A program made the translations under genes and the position numbers. 8,110 bases of DNA from Verrucomicrobiia bacterium (GTDB lineage: Bacteria > Verrucomicrobiota > Verrucomicrobiia > Opitutales > Opitutaceae). The stretch spans positions 1-8,110 of the forward strand of contig JAUHWE010000174.1 in NCBI GenBank assembly GCA_030424825.1, read 5' to 3'. Of the stretch, positions 1 to 6,849 are shown piece by piece; the first letter of the stretch is position 1; each line of letters starts with the position of its first letter. A model generated the notes under the pieces. The model saw nothing but the letters and a program-made list of their open reading frames with translations, was not told where the DNA came from and did no database searches.

Positions 1-10
1 CCAATATTAT

Positions 11-1339
11 ATGAGCATTATCAAAGGAGATAAAGAGTACTTTCCAGGAATCGGGAAGATCGGCTATGAAGGTCGCGAGAGCGACAATCCGCTTGCGTTT
101 AAATGGTACAACCCGGATCAGGAAATAGGGGGCAAGTCCATGAAGGATCTGTTCCGTTTCGCGATCGCCTACTGGCACACGTTTTGCGGTACAGGCGGAG
201 ACCCGTTTGGCCCGGGCACAAAGGTTTTCCCTTGGGCGGACGGAGCCGACGCGATCTCCCGTGCCAAGCACAAGATGGATGCGGCTTTCGAGTTTATCAC
301 CAAAATAGGAACCCCTTATTACTGTTTCCATGACTTTGACCTAGTCGAAGAAGGGGCGAGCTTTAAGGAGTCCGAGTCGAACTTGAGCGCGATCGTGGAC
401 TATGCCAAAGAGAAACAGGCAGCGTCGGGAGTGAAGCTGCTTTGGGGCACGGCCAATCTTTTTAGCAATCCCCGCTACATGAACGGCGCAGCGACCAACC
501 CAGACTTCAATACAGTGGCCTATGCAGGTGCCCAATTGAAGAACGCGATTGACGCGACCATCGCGCTGGGTGGCGAGAACTACGTATTCTGGGGCGGCCG
601 TGAGGGCTACATGTCCCTGCTGAATACGGACACCAAGCGTGAGAAAGCCCATCTAGCCCGCATGCTAACCATGGCTCGGGACTATGCTCGGGGACAAGGG
701 TTCAAGGGGCAGTTCTTTATCGAACCCAAGCCAGCGGAGCCTTCCAAGCACCAGTACGATTTCGACGTGGAGACGGTCATCGGCTTTTTGCGTGAGCATG
801 GCCTATTGGAGGATTTCGGTCTCAATGTGGAAGTGAATCACGCCACATTAGCCGGGCACACCTTTGACCATGAACTGCAAATGGCGGCCGATGCCGGACT
901 GCTCGGTAGCATGGACGCCAATCGCGGCGACTATCAGAATGGTTGGGATACCGACCAGTTCCCGATGAATCTGAACGAACTGACCGAAGCGATGCTGGTC
1001 GTTCTCAAGACCGGAGGGTTCAAAGGAGGCGGAGTGAATTTCGATGCGAAAACACGCCGTAACTCCACCGATCTGGAAGACATCTTTATCGCCCACATTG
1101 CGGGCATGGATACATTTGCCCGGGCCGCTCTGACGGCCGATAAGATCCTCAACGAGTCAAAGCTACCCACCTTGAAGCAAGAGCGTTACAGCAGCTTTGA
1201 TAGTGGAGAAGGCGCGCGCTTCGAAAAAGGTGAACTATCACTCGAAGACATCTACGCGATTGGAAGTGCTGGTGGCGAGCCCGAGCAGATCAGCGGCAAG
1301 CAAGAGCGCTACGAGCAAATTGTGAACGATTTTATCTGA
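11..1339 (+). CDS. xylA: Xylose isomerase (class II)
   Basis: Converts D-xylose to D-xylulose (also glucose to fructose) in the cytoplasm, feeding the pentose phosphate pathway after xylulokinase. The 442-residue product has the length of the E. coli enzyme (about 440) and starts with the typical [13 protein letters not shown] block (residues 9-21). All known active-site residues are present at a constant offset of +6 from E. coli: H107 and D110 in FHDFD; E238 and K240 in FIEPKP; E274 and H277 in VEVNH; D302 in MDANRGD; D313 and D315 in WDTD; D345 in NFDAK. The WGTANLF (145-151) and FWGGREGY (193-200) motifs are intact. The ATG at 11 gives the normal family N-terminus; the frame is open to the left edge but nothing upstream is needed. 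No Shine-Dalgarno is visible in the 10 bases available. A strong terminator 41 nt after the stop ends its transcript. Any xylB or transporter partner would lie outside the window. Confidence 0.97.
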   Translation: MSIIKGDKEYFPGIGKIGYEGRESDNPLAFKWYNPDQEIGGKSMKDLFRFAIAYWHTFCGTGGDPFGPGTKVFPWADGADAISRAKHKMDAAFEFITKIGTPYYCFHDFDLVEEGASFKESESNLSAIVDYAKEKQAASGVKLLWGTANLFSNPRYMNGAATNPDFNTVAYAGAQLKNAIDATIALGGENYVFWGGREGYMSLLNTDTKREKAHLARMLTMARDYARGQGFKGQFFIEPKPAEPSKHQYDFDVETVIGFLREHGLLEDFGLNVEVNHATLAGHTFDHELQMAADAGLLGSMDANRGDYQNGWDTDQFPMNLNELTEAMLVVLKTGGFKGGGVNFDAKTRRNSTDLEDIFIAHIAGMDTFARAALTADKILNESKLPTLKQERYSSFDSGEGARFEKGELSLEDIYAIGSAGGEPEQISGKQERYEQIVNDFI

Positions 1340-1380
1340 GTTCAATAAACAAGTGGGTGACTGTCATGGTTGCCTAGATG

Positions 1381-1411
1381 GGCCCGTCTTCCACTGGAGA
1401 CGGGCCTTTTT
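1381..1411 (+). terminator. Rho-independent terminator after xylA
   Basis: A perfect 9-bp GC-rich stem, GGCCCGTCT (1381-1389) with AGACGGGCC (1398-1406), closes an 8-nt loop and is followed directly by five T (1407-1411). It lies 41 nt after the xylA stop and separates xylA from the downstream catabolic cluster. Confidence 0.93.
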
Positions 1412-1642
1412 ATGTAATTCGCGAGAGTCCCTCTCTAAATCCGTAAACGGTGGCAGTGTGCTTTTAGGGATAAACGTTTATCCCTAAAAGTGCAGGCCTC
1501 GGTCGGAGCATTCCAGCGTCGCCTTTATTTGCGGATCTTTCTCTAAGATGATCTTTGGGGGAAGAAATCGTATTTTCGCTATTGATAAAATAATTGCAAT
1601 ATTTGCTTGTCAGAGAAAATTTTATATTTCATAAGTGCTCTC
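1412..1642 (+). promoter_or_regulatory. Regulatory interval upstream of the catabolic cluster
   Basis: This gene-free stretch separates the xylA terminator from the XRE-cupin gene. It holds a near-palindromic CCGTAAACGG (1441-1450), a perfect 30-bp palindrome (1461-1490, listed separately), and an AT-rich segment from about 1570 to 1635. The AT-rich part contains the palindrome ATTGCAAT (1593-1600), a possible -35 element TTGTCA (1607-1612) and TATATT (1623-1628), but no -35/-10 pair has good spacing, so the promoter position is uncertain. The cluster promoter is expected here because a strong terminator lies just upstream. No convincing small ORF or RNA gene was seen. Confidence 0.45.
1461..1490. 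promoter_or_regulatory. Perfect 30-bp palindrome, candidate LacI-type operator
   Basis: The left arm CTTTTAGGGATAAAC (1461-1475) is the exact reverse complement of the right arm (1476-1490) with no spacer. The centre TAAACGTTTA has the central CpG flanked by A/T runs that is typical of LacI-family operators (compare the PurR and CcpA site style). No T-tract follows on either strand, so it does not look like an intrinsic terminator. It lies 50 nt past the xylA terminator and about 150 nt before the regulator start. Which protein binds it is not known: a LacI-family protein encoded elsewhere fits the centre best, and the adjacent XRE-cupin regulator is the alternative. Confidence 0.65.
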
Positions 1643-2200
1643 ATGTCTAGCGTCCTTATGGAAGAGCCCAGCGCACTGCCGATGTTCGATTTCTCTGTTT
1701 TGCGGGAGATTCGTAAGCGGGCGGAAATGACATTGAACGATCTTTCCCAGGCGAGTGGCGTGTCTATAGCGGTTATTTCGAAGCTCGAGAGAAACCAGTC
1801 CCAGGCGGAAGTGGAGACGCTTTACAAGATCGGGCGCGTTTTCGGGATGCGGGCGACGGATTTAATGACTTTGGCTGAAGCGCCGCTTTCCAATCGCAAA
1901 GAGTCCGGTTCTTATTCTTCGGAAGGCTTTACGTTCGATGCAGTGCGGTACGCGAATGCGAATTGCCTGCTGGGGGAAGCAAAGAAGGGGGCTCGCATTT
2001 CCAAGCCAGAAATTCACCATGACGACCATGAAATCTGCTGGGTTTTGAAAGGGGTTTTGCGCGTGACGCTTCCTCAGGAAACCCAAGTGCTTTCGAAAGG
2101 GCAAAGTATCCAGTTCGACGCCATCCAAGAGCATGCCTATGAGGCGCTCGAAGACTGCCAGTTCATGATCGTACACATTAGAAAAGAAAAACGCTATTAG
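1643..2200 (+). CDS. XRE-family regulator with C-terminal cupin domain
   Basis: A predicted DNA-binding transcription regulator of 185 residues. The N-terminal Cro/C1-type helix-turn-helix spans about residues 18-75, with the core LNDLSQASGVSIAVISKLER (31-50). A single cupin-fold domain follows at about 98-180. Its first motif, HHDDHEICWVLKG (125-137), supplies the His/Asp/Glu cluster that in this family binds a metal or frames the small-molecule pocket; the second, GQSIQFDAIQEHAYEAL (153-169), is degenerate. XRE-cupin proteins usually sense a pathway metabolite and control the adjacent operon. Here it is the first gene, only 8 nt before the GH88-like gene, so autoregulation is likely. The start is uncertain: ATG 1643 is chosen, ATG 1658 would also keep both domains, and a TTG at 1607 gives 12 extra residues. 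None has a clear Shine-Dalgarno site. Confidence 0.88.
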   Translation: MSSVLMEEPSALPMFDFSVLREIRKRAEMTLNDLSQASGVSIAVISKLERNQSQAEVETLYKIGRVFGMRATDLMTLAEAPLSNRKESGSYSSEGFTFDAVRYANANCLLGEAKKGARISKPEIHHDDHEICWVLKGVLRVTLPQETQVLSKGQSIQFDAIQEHAYEALEDCQFMIVHIRKEKRY

Positions 2201-2208
2201 AATTCAGT

Positions 2209-3588
2209 ATGAAAATTGACACTACAATTACACCCGAATCGTTAAAAGGACAACTGGACCAGTTTTGGGAGTTGTCAGGCCAAAAGATCGATCTCATCGA
2301 AAACGAGTACGATATGTCTCAAGGTTCGCCGGTCTTCACGGTGAATGGAAAATACGCTACGCGAGGTTGGACCGAATGGACGGAGGGTTTCGTTTATGGA
2401 TCTTCGTTTCTTCAATTCGACGCGACCGGCGATGAGCGTTTCCTCGAACTGGGAAAAAAGCGTACCATCGAACGCATGGCTACTCATGTCAGCCACGTAG
2501 GGGTGCATGACCATGGATTTAACAACCTAAGCTGCTACGGAAACTGGCTGCGCCTGCTCAATGAAGGAAAGGCTAAGGGGCCGCAGGCTGAGCGCGACTT
2601 TTGCGAGTTGGCACTGAAGGTGTCTGGGGCCGTACAGGCGAGTCGCTGGTCGACGACCCATGACGGCGGAGGTTACATCTATTCATTCAATGGACCGCAT
2701 AGTTTGTTTGTGGATACAATTCGAAGCTGTCGTATCGTCATGGTGGCGCATGCTTTGGGGCATGTGTTAATGGGTGAGAACGATTCCCCGATCAGCCTGC
2801 TCGGGAGAGCGATGGACCATATCAATGCTACTGCCAAGTACAGCGTTTTCTACGGAGAGGGTCGTGATAAGTACGATGAGTGGGGGCGGACCGCTCATGA
2901 AAGCGTTTTCAATACCAACGATGGCCGTTATCGCTGTCCCAATGCCCAGCAAGGCTTCAGTGGTTTCACGACATGGACTCGCGGCTTGTCCTGGGCGATG
3001 GTTGGGTTCGCGGAGGAACTCGAGTTCATCGATACACTTCCCGAAGACCATTTTGATGCCTTCGGAGGCAAAGCCGCTTTTAAGGAAACCTGTTTGAAGG
3101 GGGCGAAAGCAACCTGCGACTGGTTTATCGAGAATACACCTACGGACGGAATCCCTTATTGGGATGGAGGGGCTCCCCAGTTGCATCGTTTGGGCGAATG
3201 GCGAGATAGAGTTTCTGATCCTTACAACGAATGGGAGCCGATTGACAGTACTGCGGCTGCCATTGGGGCCCAGGGATTGTTGCGTCTGGGACGTTATATG
3301 GGCCTTGATACAGAGGATGGCTCGAAGTATTGGAGCGCGGGACTTACCAGTATGCGTTCTCTCTTAGCCGCGCCTTACTTGAGTGAAGACAGCGGGCATC
3401 AAGGCCTCTTGCTGCATTCCATTTATCACGAGCCGAACGGATGGGACAACGTTCCTGAAGGGCAGAAGATTGCCTGTGGGGAATCAAGTCAATGGGGAGA
3501 CTATCATATCCGGGAAGCGGCACTCATGTTGCAACGCATGATTCGGGATGACTCTTACTACACTTTTTTCGGGTGCTTAAGCCAATAG
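2209..3588 (+). CDS. GH88-like glycoside hydrolase (unsaturated glucuronyl hydrolase family)
   Basis: The 459-residue protein resembles the (alpha/alpha)6-barrel GH88 fold. Members remove unsaturated uronic acids from the non-reducing end of oligosaccharides made by polysaccharide lyases, by hydrating the vinyl ether bond. Family marks seen are HDHGF (100-104), whose D101 matches the first catalytic Asp; FVDTIRS (167-173), whose D169 matches the second; TWTRGLSWAMVGF (255-267); DSTAAAIGAQGLLRL (346-360); and QWGDYHIREA (428-437). No signal peptide or membrane segment is present, so it should act in the cytoplasm on imported oligosaccharides or glycosides. It is somewhat longer than typical bacterial unsaturated glucuronyl hydrolases (about 370-400). 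It starts 8 nt after the regulator and is followed 19 nt later by the barrel enzyme. The fold and catalytic Asp pair are well supported; the substrate is not, and it may be a divergent subfamily with another specificity. Confidence 0.83.
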   Translation: MKIDTTITPESLKGQLDQFWELSGQKIDLIENEYDMSQGSPVFTVNGKYATRGWTEWTEGFVYGSSFLQFDATGDERFLELGKKRTIERMATHVSHVGVHDHGFNNLSCYGNWLRLLNEGKAKGPQAERDFCELALKVSGAVQASRWSTTHDGGGYIYSFNGPHSLFVDTIRSCRIVMVAHALGHVLMGENDSPISLLGRAMDHINATAKYSVFYGEGRDKYDEWGRTAHESVFNTNDGRYRCPNAQQGFSGFTTWTRGLSWAMVGFAEELEFIDTLPEDHFDAFGGKAAFKETCLKGAKATCDWFIENTPTDGIPYWDGGAPQLHRLGEWRDRVSDPYNEWEPIDSTAAAIGAQGLLRLGRYMGLDTEDGSKYWSAGLTSMRSLLAAPYLSEDSGHQGLLLHSIYHEPNGWDNVPEGQKIACGESSQWGDYHIREAALMLQRMIRDDSYYTFFGCLSQ

Positions 3589-3607
3589 TTTTAGAAAGAA
3601 ACGAATC

Positions 3608-4432
3608 ATGTCTGATTTATCCAAATTGTGTATACACAGTATAACCACTAAGCCTTGGGGCTTGAGAGAAGCGTGCAGCAAATACGCCGCCGCAGGAGTT
3701 CGCGGAATCTCTGTCTGGCAGGACGCGGTAGCGTCTTTTGGGGAGGGACATCGGGCTGCAGGGGAGATGTTTCGGAACGAGGGGATCGACGTGGTCAGTT
3801 ACGTTCGTGGAGGGTTCTTCACTGCGCTGGAAGGTGCGGGGCGAATGAAGGCAATCGACGACAACAAGCGAATCATTGACGAGGCAGCCGCTTTGGGAGC
3901 TCCGCTTGTGGTTCTTGTTTGTGGGGCTACGCCGGGTCAGTCACTCTTTGAGTCAAGGAAGCAAATTACCGAGGGAATCGCAGCGACGATCGAGCATGCC
4001 TCCAGCGCGGGAGTTAAGCTAGGAATCGAGCCCCTGCATCCGATGTACGCAGACAGTCGGAGTGCAGTCAGCACCATGTCTCAGGCAAATGCGATATGCG
4101 ACGCAGTGGGGCATTCTCATATAGGAATTACTGCAGATGTGTTCCACATTTGGTGGGACGATCGGCTTGAGAACGAGATCAAGATTGCTGGAGAGAAGGA
4201 CCGGCTGTTCTCCTTCCACATCTGCGATTGGAAAAACCTTCCCGAAGACATGCTCAATGACAGAGGCCTTATGGGCGAAGGGGTTATCGATATCTCTGGA
4301 ATTCGTCGATGGGTACATGAGGCAGGATTTTCTGGGTACGAAGAAGTGGAGATCTTCTCGAACAAGTACTGGGCCATGGACCAGAACGAGTATCTCGGAA
4401 AGATAGTTGATGCTTATAAATCACTTTCCTAA
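3608..4432 (+). CDS. Sugar isomerase/epimerase, xylose-isomerase-like TIM barrel
   Basis: A 274-residue protein of the AP-endonuclease-2/xylose-isomerase-like TIM-barrel superfamily, which includes tagatose/psicose 3-epimerases, hydroxypyruvate isomerase, inosose dehydratase and enzymes that act on 3-keto-glycosides. The expected divalent-metal site is visible: E141 in GIEPLHP, D177 with H180 in ADVFHIWW, H204 in FHICDWK and E248 in EVEIF. The GLMGEGVIDI loop (220-229) is typical of the group. No signal peptide is seen. It sits between the GH88-like hydrolase (19-nt gap) and a Gfo/Idh/MocA oxidoreductase (37-nt gap), so it very likely acts on the product of one of them. Isomerase, epimerase, dehydratase and beta-eliminase activities are all possible within the family. 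The purine-rich AGAAAGAAA about 6 nt before the ATG is a weak ribosome site. Confidence 0.87.
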   Translation: MSDLSKLCIHSITTKPWGLREACSKYAAAGVRGISVWQDAVASFGEGHRAAGEMFRNEGIDVVSYVRGGFFTALEGAGRMKAIDDNKRIIDEAAALGAPLVVLVCGATPGQSLFESRKQITEGIAATIEHASSAGVKLGIEPLHPMYADSRSAVSTMSQANAICDAVGHSHIGITADVFHIWWDDRLENEIKIAGEKDRLFSFHICDWKNLPEDMLNDRGLMGEGVIDISGIRRWVHEAGFSGYEEVEIFSNKYWAMDQNEYLGKIVDAYKSLS

Positions 4433-4449
4433 AGCGCGGAACTCGCGCT
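4433..4449 (+). other. Intercistronic hairpin
   Basis: AGCGCG (4433-4438) and CGCGCT (4444-4449) form a 6-bp GC-rich stem with a 5-nt loop, starting at the base after the barrel-gene stop codon. No T-tract follows, so it is not a normal terminator. It could protect the upstream mRNA 3' end or lower downstream expression. Confidence 0.4.
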
Positions 4450-4469
4450 AAACTTAACAATATATCATT

Positions 4470-5624
4470 ATGAAAACTCACAAAGTAGGCATTATCATGA
4501 ACGGCGTCACTGGGCGCATGGGTACGAATCAGCATCTCATGCGGTCGATCGTTGAAATCATCAAGCAGGGGGGCGTTTGGGTGAATCCTGAGGAGACAAT
4601 CATGCCAGAGCCGATCCTGGTCGGAAGAAACGAAACCAAGTTGAAGGATTTGTGTGAAAGGTCTGGTATCGAGCGATGGACTACGGATTTCGACAGCGTC
4701 ATGTCCGATCCGGAATACTCAGTCTACTTCGATGCTCAAAGCACTTTGAGACGGGCCGACGCGGTGAAAGCTGCGGCTACAGCTGGAAAGCATGTCTATT
4801 GCGAGAAGCCGACGGCAGTGGACACTCAGACGGCAGTTGATCTACACAACTTTTGCGTGGACAAGGGCGTTAAGAGTGGCGTGGTCCAGGACAAGCTTTG
4901 GCTTCCCGGTTTGGTTAAACTGAAACGGGCGATCGAAAAAGGATACTTGGGACGCATCTTTTCCGTAACAGGCGATTTTGGATACTGGGTTTTTGAAGGG
5001 GACACGATTCCGGCTCAACGGCCTTCCTGGAACTACCGTAAGGAAGATGGCGGTGGAATGATGATCGATATGCTGTGTCACTGGAGATACGTTCTCGACA
5101 ATCTCTTTGGACCGGTGAAAGCCGTAAGCTGCCGCGGAGCAACGCACATTAAGCAGCGGATTGACGAGAGCGGGAAGCCCTACGACTGTACGGCTGACGA
5201 TGCGGCCTACTCGATGTTTGAGATCGATGGCCCGGATGGTGAGATCGTTGTTAATTTCAATTCGTCCTGGTGCACTCGCGTTCGCAGAGACGATTTGCTG
5301 ACGTTGCATGTGGATGGCGAACTCGGTTCGGCCGTTGCCGGACTGCGCGATTGCCATATCCAGCACTATGCGAATACGCCCAAGCCAATCTGGAATCCGG
5401 ACATCGATCAGCCGATCGATTTCTACGAGGATTGGTCCGAGGTTCCTAACCAAGAAGTTTACGACAATGCCTTTAAGGTTCAGTGGGAAATGTATTTGAA
5501 GCATGTCGTACTGGACACGCCGTTCCGCTGGACGTTGCTCGAAGGAGCAAAAGGGGTCCAGCTGGCTGAGTTGGGTATCCAAAGCTGGGAAGAGCGTAAA
5601 TGGCTCGACGTGCCAGATTTGTAG
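4470..5624 (+). CDS. Gfo/Idh/MocA family oxidoreductase
   Basis: A 384-residue NAD(P)-dependent sugar oxidoreductase. The N-terminal Rossmann domain (about 1-140) carries YCEKPTA (110-116), whose EKP motif contains the catalytic lysine K113 of the family. The C-terminal alpha/beta domain carries GGGMMIDMLCHW (194-205), supplying the D200-x3-H204 pair. The nucleotide loop is unusual: GIIMNGVTGRMG (7-18) resembles the GxxGRMG loop of dihydrodipicolinate reductase more than the usual GxGxxG. Family members oxidise or reduce sugar hydroxyls (inositol, glucose, 1,5-anhydrosugars, levoglucosan, apiose), often at C3. Pairing with a TIM-barrel isomerase-like enzyme recalls 3-keto-sugar pathways such as levoglucosan catabolism. 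It follows the barrel gene by 37 nt. The ATG at 4470 lacks a Shine-Dalgarno site but gives the natural start of the Rossmann strand (KVGIIM). Substrate and direction are unknown. Confidence 0.9.
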   Translation: MKTHKVGIIMNGVTGRMGTNQHLMRSIVEIIKQGGVWVNPEETIMPEPILVGRNETKLKDLCERSGIERWTTDFDSVMSDPEYSVYFDAQSTLRRADAVKAAATAGKHVYCEKPTAVDTQTAVDLHNFCVDKGVKSGVVQDKLWLPGLVKLKRAIEKGYLGRIFSVTGDFGYWVFEGDTIPAQRPSWNYRKEDGGGMMIDMLCHWRYVLDNLFGPVKAVSCRGATHIKQRIDESGKPYDCTADDAAYSMFEIDGPDGEIVVNFNSSWCTRVRRDDLLTLHVDGELGSAVAGLRDCHIQHYANTPKPIWNPDIDQPIDFYEDWSEVPNQEVYDNAFKVQWEMYLKHVVLDTPFRWTLLEGAKGVQLAELGIQSWEERKWLDVPDL

Positions 5625-5635
5625 GAAATAGATTG

Positions 5636-5660
5636 CGGGCTTGGGCAGTGCCCAGGCCCG
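5636..5660 (+). terminator. Strong intercistronic hairpin, possible partial terminator/attenuator
   Basis: CGGGC-T-TGGGC (5636-5646) pairs with GCCCA-G-GCCCG (5650-5660) through one central T-G wobble, giving an 11-bp stem with a 3-nt loop. What follows (TTGCTTAATGTTT) is only loosely T-rich, so termination may be incomplete. It lies 11 nt after the oxidoreductase stop and 40 nt before the SDR start, and would reduce or uncouple SDR expression. Confidence 0.55.
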
Positions 5661-5700
5661 TTGCTTAATGTTTAAGAATTAATGTAAATTTGAAAGAGTC

Positions 5701-6495
5701 ATGACGAGTGAAGCTAAAAGCAAAACGGCCTTGGTAACGGGCGGAACGAGAGGTATTGGTTTCGGGATCGCTAAATCCCTCGCAGAGGAAGGCTGGAATC
5801 TTGTTTTAAATGGTATGCGTCCAGAGGATACCATTCAAGAGGTGCTCGAATCGCTAAGGTCGAATGGGGTCGAAGTGGGTTATGCTCGCGGCGATATCGG
5901 TTCTGTCGAAGGCCGTAGCTCCATCATTGAAACCGCCAGATCGGTGTCAGGTGGCGCGTTGAACTTGCTCGTGAATAATGCTGGTGTGGCTCCCAAGCAG
6001 CGTCTGGATATTCTGGAGACGACGGAAGAGAATTACGATTTCGTAGTGGATACGAATCTTAAGGGGGCGTTTTTTCTTACCCAACTCGTAGCCAATGACA
6101 TGGTAGAGGCGAAGAAGCGGGATGGCTCGTTTTCGGGTATGATCGTCAATGTTTCTTCTATCTCGGCAACAGTGGTCTCTGTGAATCGCGGCGAGTATTG
6201 CATCGCCAAAGCGGGCTTAAGCATGGTGACTCAGCTTTTTGCCGCTCGTATGGGTGAATTTGATATTCCGGTTTACGAAATTCGCCCTGGGGTGACCAAG
6301 ACCGACATGACTGCTTCTCCTGCGGTAACTGAAAAGTACGACAAATTGATTGAAGAGGGTTTGTGCGTCACCAAGCGCTGGGGTTTTCCGGAGGATGTCG
6401 CCAAAGCCGTGAGTTCGCTCTCTCGGGGAGATTTTCCCTATTCCACCGGTCAAGTTCTGATGGTGGACGGCGGATTGACGATTCCGAGGCTGTAG
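5701..6495 (+). CDS. Short-chain dehydrogenase/reductase (SDR), FabG-like
   Basis: A 264-residue classical SDR. Visible marks are TGGTRGIG (13-20) for the cofactor, a basic residue after the second strand (R40 in NGMRPED) compatible with NADP preference, NNAG (92-95), N119, catalytic S153, Y166 and K170 (YCIAK), and the PG turn (196-197). The C-terminal VDGG (255-258) is standard. General annotation would call it a 3-ketoacyl-ACP reductase, but there are no fatty-acid genes nearby and it is the last gene of a sugar-catabolic cluster. It more likely oxidises or reduces a sugar, sugar acid or keto-deoxy-uronate, as KduD and the alginate-derived DEH reductases do. The 76-nt gap upstream contains a strong hairpin and a repeated TTAATGT, so it may also have its own promoter. 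A purine-rich GAAAGAG (5692-5698) sits just before the ATG. Confidence 0.9.
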   Translation: MTSEAKSKTALVTGGTRGIGFGIAKSLAEEGWNLVLNGMRPEDTIQEVLESLRSNGVEVGYARGDIGSVEGRSSIIETARSVSGGALNLLVNNAGVAPKQRLDILETTEENYDFVVDTNLKGAFFLTQLVANDMVEAKKRDGSFSGMIVNVSSISATVVSVNRGEYCIAKAGLSMVTQLFAARMGEFDIPVYEIRPGVTKTDMTASPAVTEKYDKLIEEGLCVTKRWGFPEDVAKAVSSLSRGDFPYSTGQVLMVDGGLTIPRL

Positions 6496-6623
6496 TCGCC
6501 GATCAGAGGGTTTCGGAAATCTGCAACGAGGGATTGGGAATCGCCAGAGGTCGGTTTTATTCCTCGATTCCTGTCGATAGTGATTTAGGCCAGAAGGTCG
6601 AGTGTCGGTAGTCCTCGTCCTAC

Positions 6624-6660
6624 CATTCTACCTAGTGGGAACGCTACTTGGGAATGTTTT
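6624..6660 (+). terminator. Probable terminator of the catabolic cluster
   Basis: An imperfect stem pairs CATTC (6624-6628) with GAATG (6652-6656), CC (6631-6632) with GG (6650-6651) and AGT (6634-6636) with ACT (6646-6648), followed by TTTT (6657-6660). It lies 128 nt after the SDR stop in a 183-nt stretch without a gene. The bulges make it weaker than the xylA terminator. A second small inverted repeat, GGTAG/CTACC (6607-6624), precedes it. Confidence 0.4.
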
Positions 6661-6678
6661 AACACGCTGGTATTTTGA

Positions 6679-6849
6679 CTAAGTTGGATCCCCTTTTTCG
6701 AAGTGATCAGGGAGAGCCGGCTTAGCGCATTTGCAGGTGGCAGTACCGCCGCATCCTTGCTTCTCTTTGAACAAGAAGCGTTTGGCGAGCCAGGCGACTG
6801 CGGTGGCGACGACTATGAGAATGACTGCTGTTTCTAATATTTGCTCCAT
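6679..6849 (-). CDS. FeoB-associated Cys-rich membrane protein
   Basis: A 56-residue protein read on the minus strand from ATG (complement of 6847-6849) to TAG (complement of 6679-6681). It begins with an acidic MEQILE, then one hydrophobic segment at about residues 5-22 (TAVILIVVATAVAWL), then a basic stretch (K23, R24, K28, K30), then a Cys cluster, CGG at 33-35 and CKC at 39-41. By the positive-inside rule the Cys-rich tail faces the cytoplasm. This matches the small FeoB-associated Cys-rich membrane proteins found with ferrous-iron transporters; they are thought to help FeoB, perhaps by binding iron or the transporter, but their exact role is not settled. Its 5' end lies 72 nt from feoA in divergent orientation, rather than the common co-directional placement by feoB. 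No strong ribosome site is visible. Assignment rests on architecture and location. Confidence 0.78.
   Translation of the reverse strand: MEQILETAVILIVVATAVAWLAKRFLFKEKQGCGGTATCKCAKPALPDHFEKGDPT

Noticed and set aside
1423..1435. Small hairpin GAGAG-TCC-CTCTC
   Set aside because: A 5-bp stem with a 3-nt loop and no T-tract is too weak to assign a role.
2767..3186. A 139-codon minus-strand frame
   Set aside because: Antisense to the middle of the GH88-like gene, with no recognisable motifs.
4842..5582. A 246-codon open frame on the minus strand
   Set aside because: It lies wholly antisense to the well-supported Gfo/Idh/MocA gene, and its translation shows no recognisable domain.
6363..6611. 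An 82-codon plus-strand frame running past the SDR stop
   Set aside because: Most of it overlaps the SDR C-terminus in another frame, and the remainder shows no domain or ribosome site.
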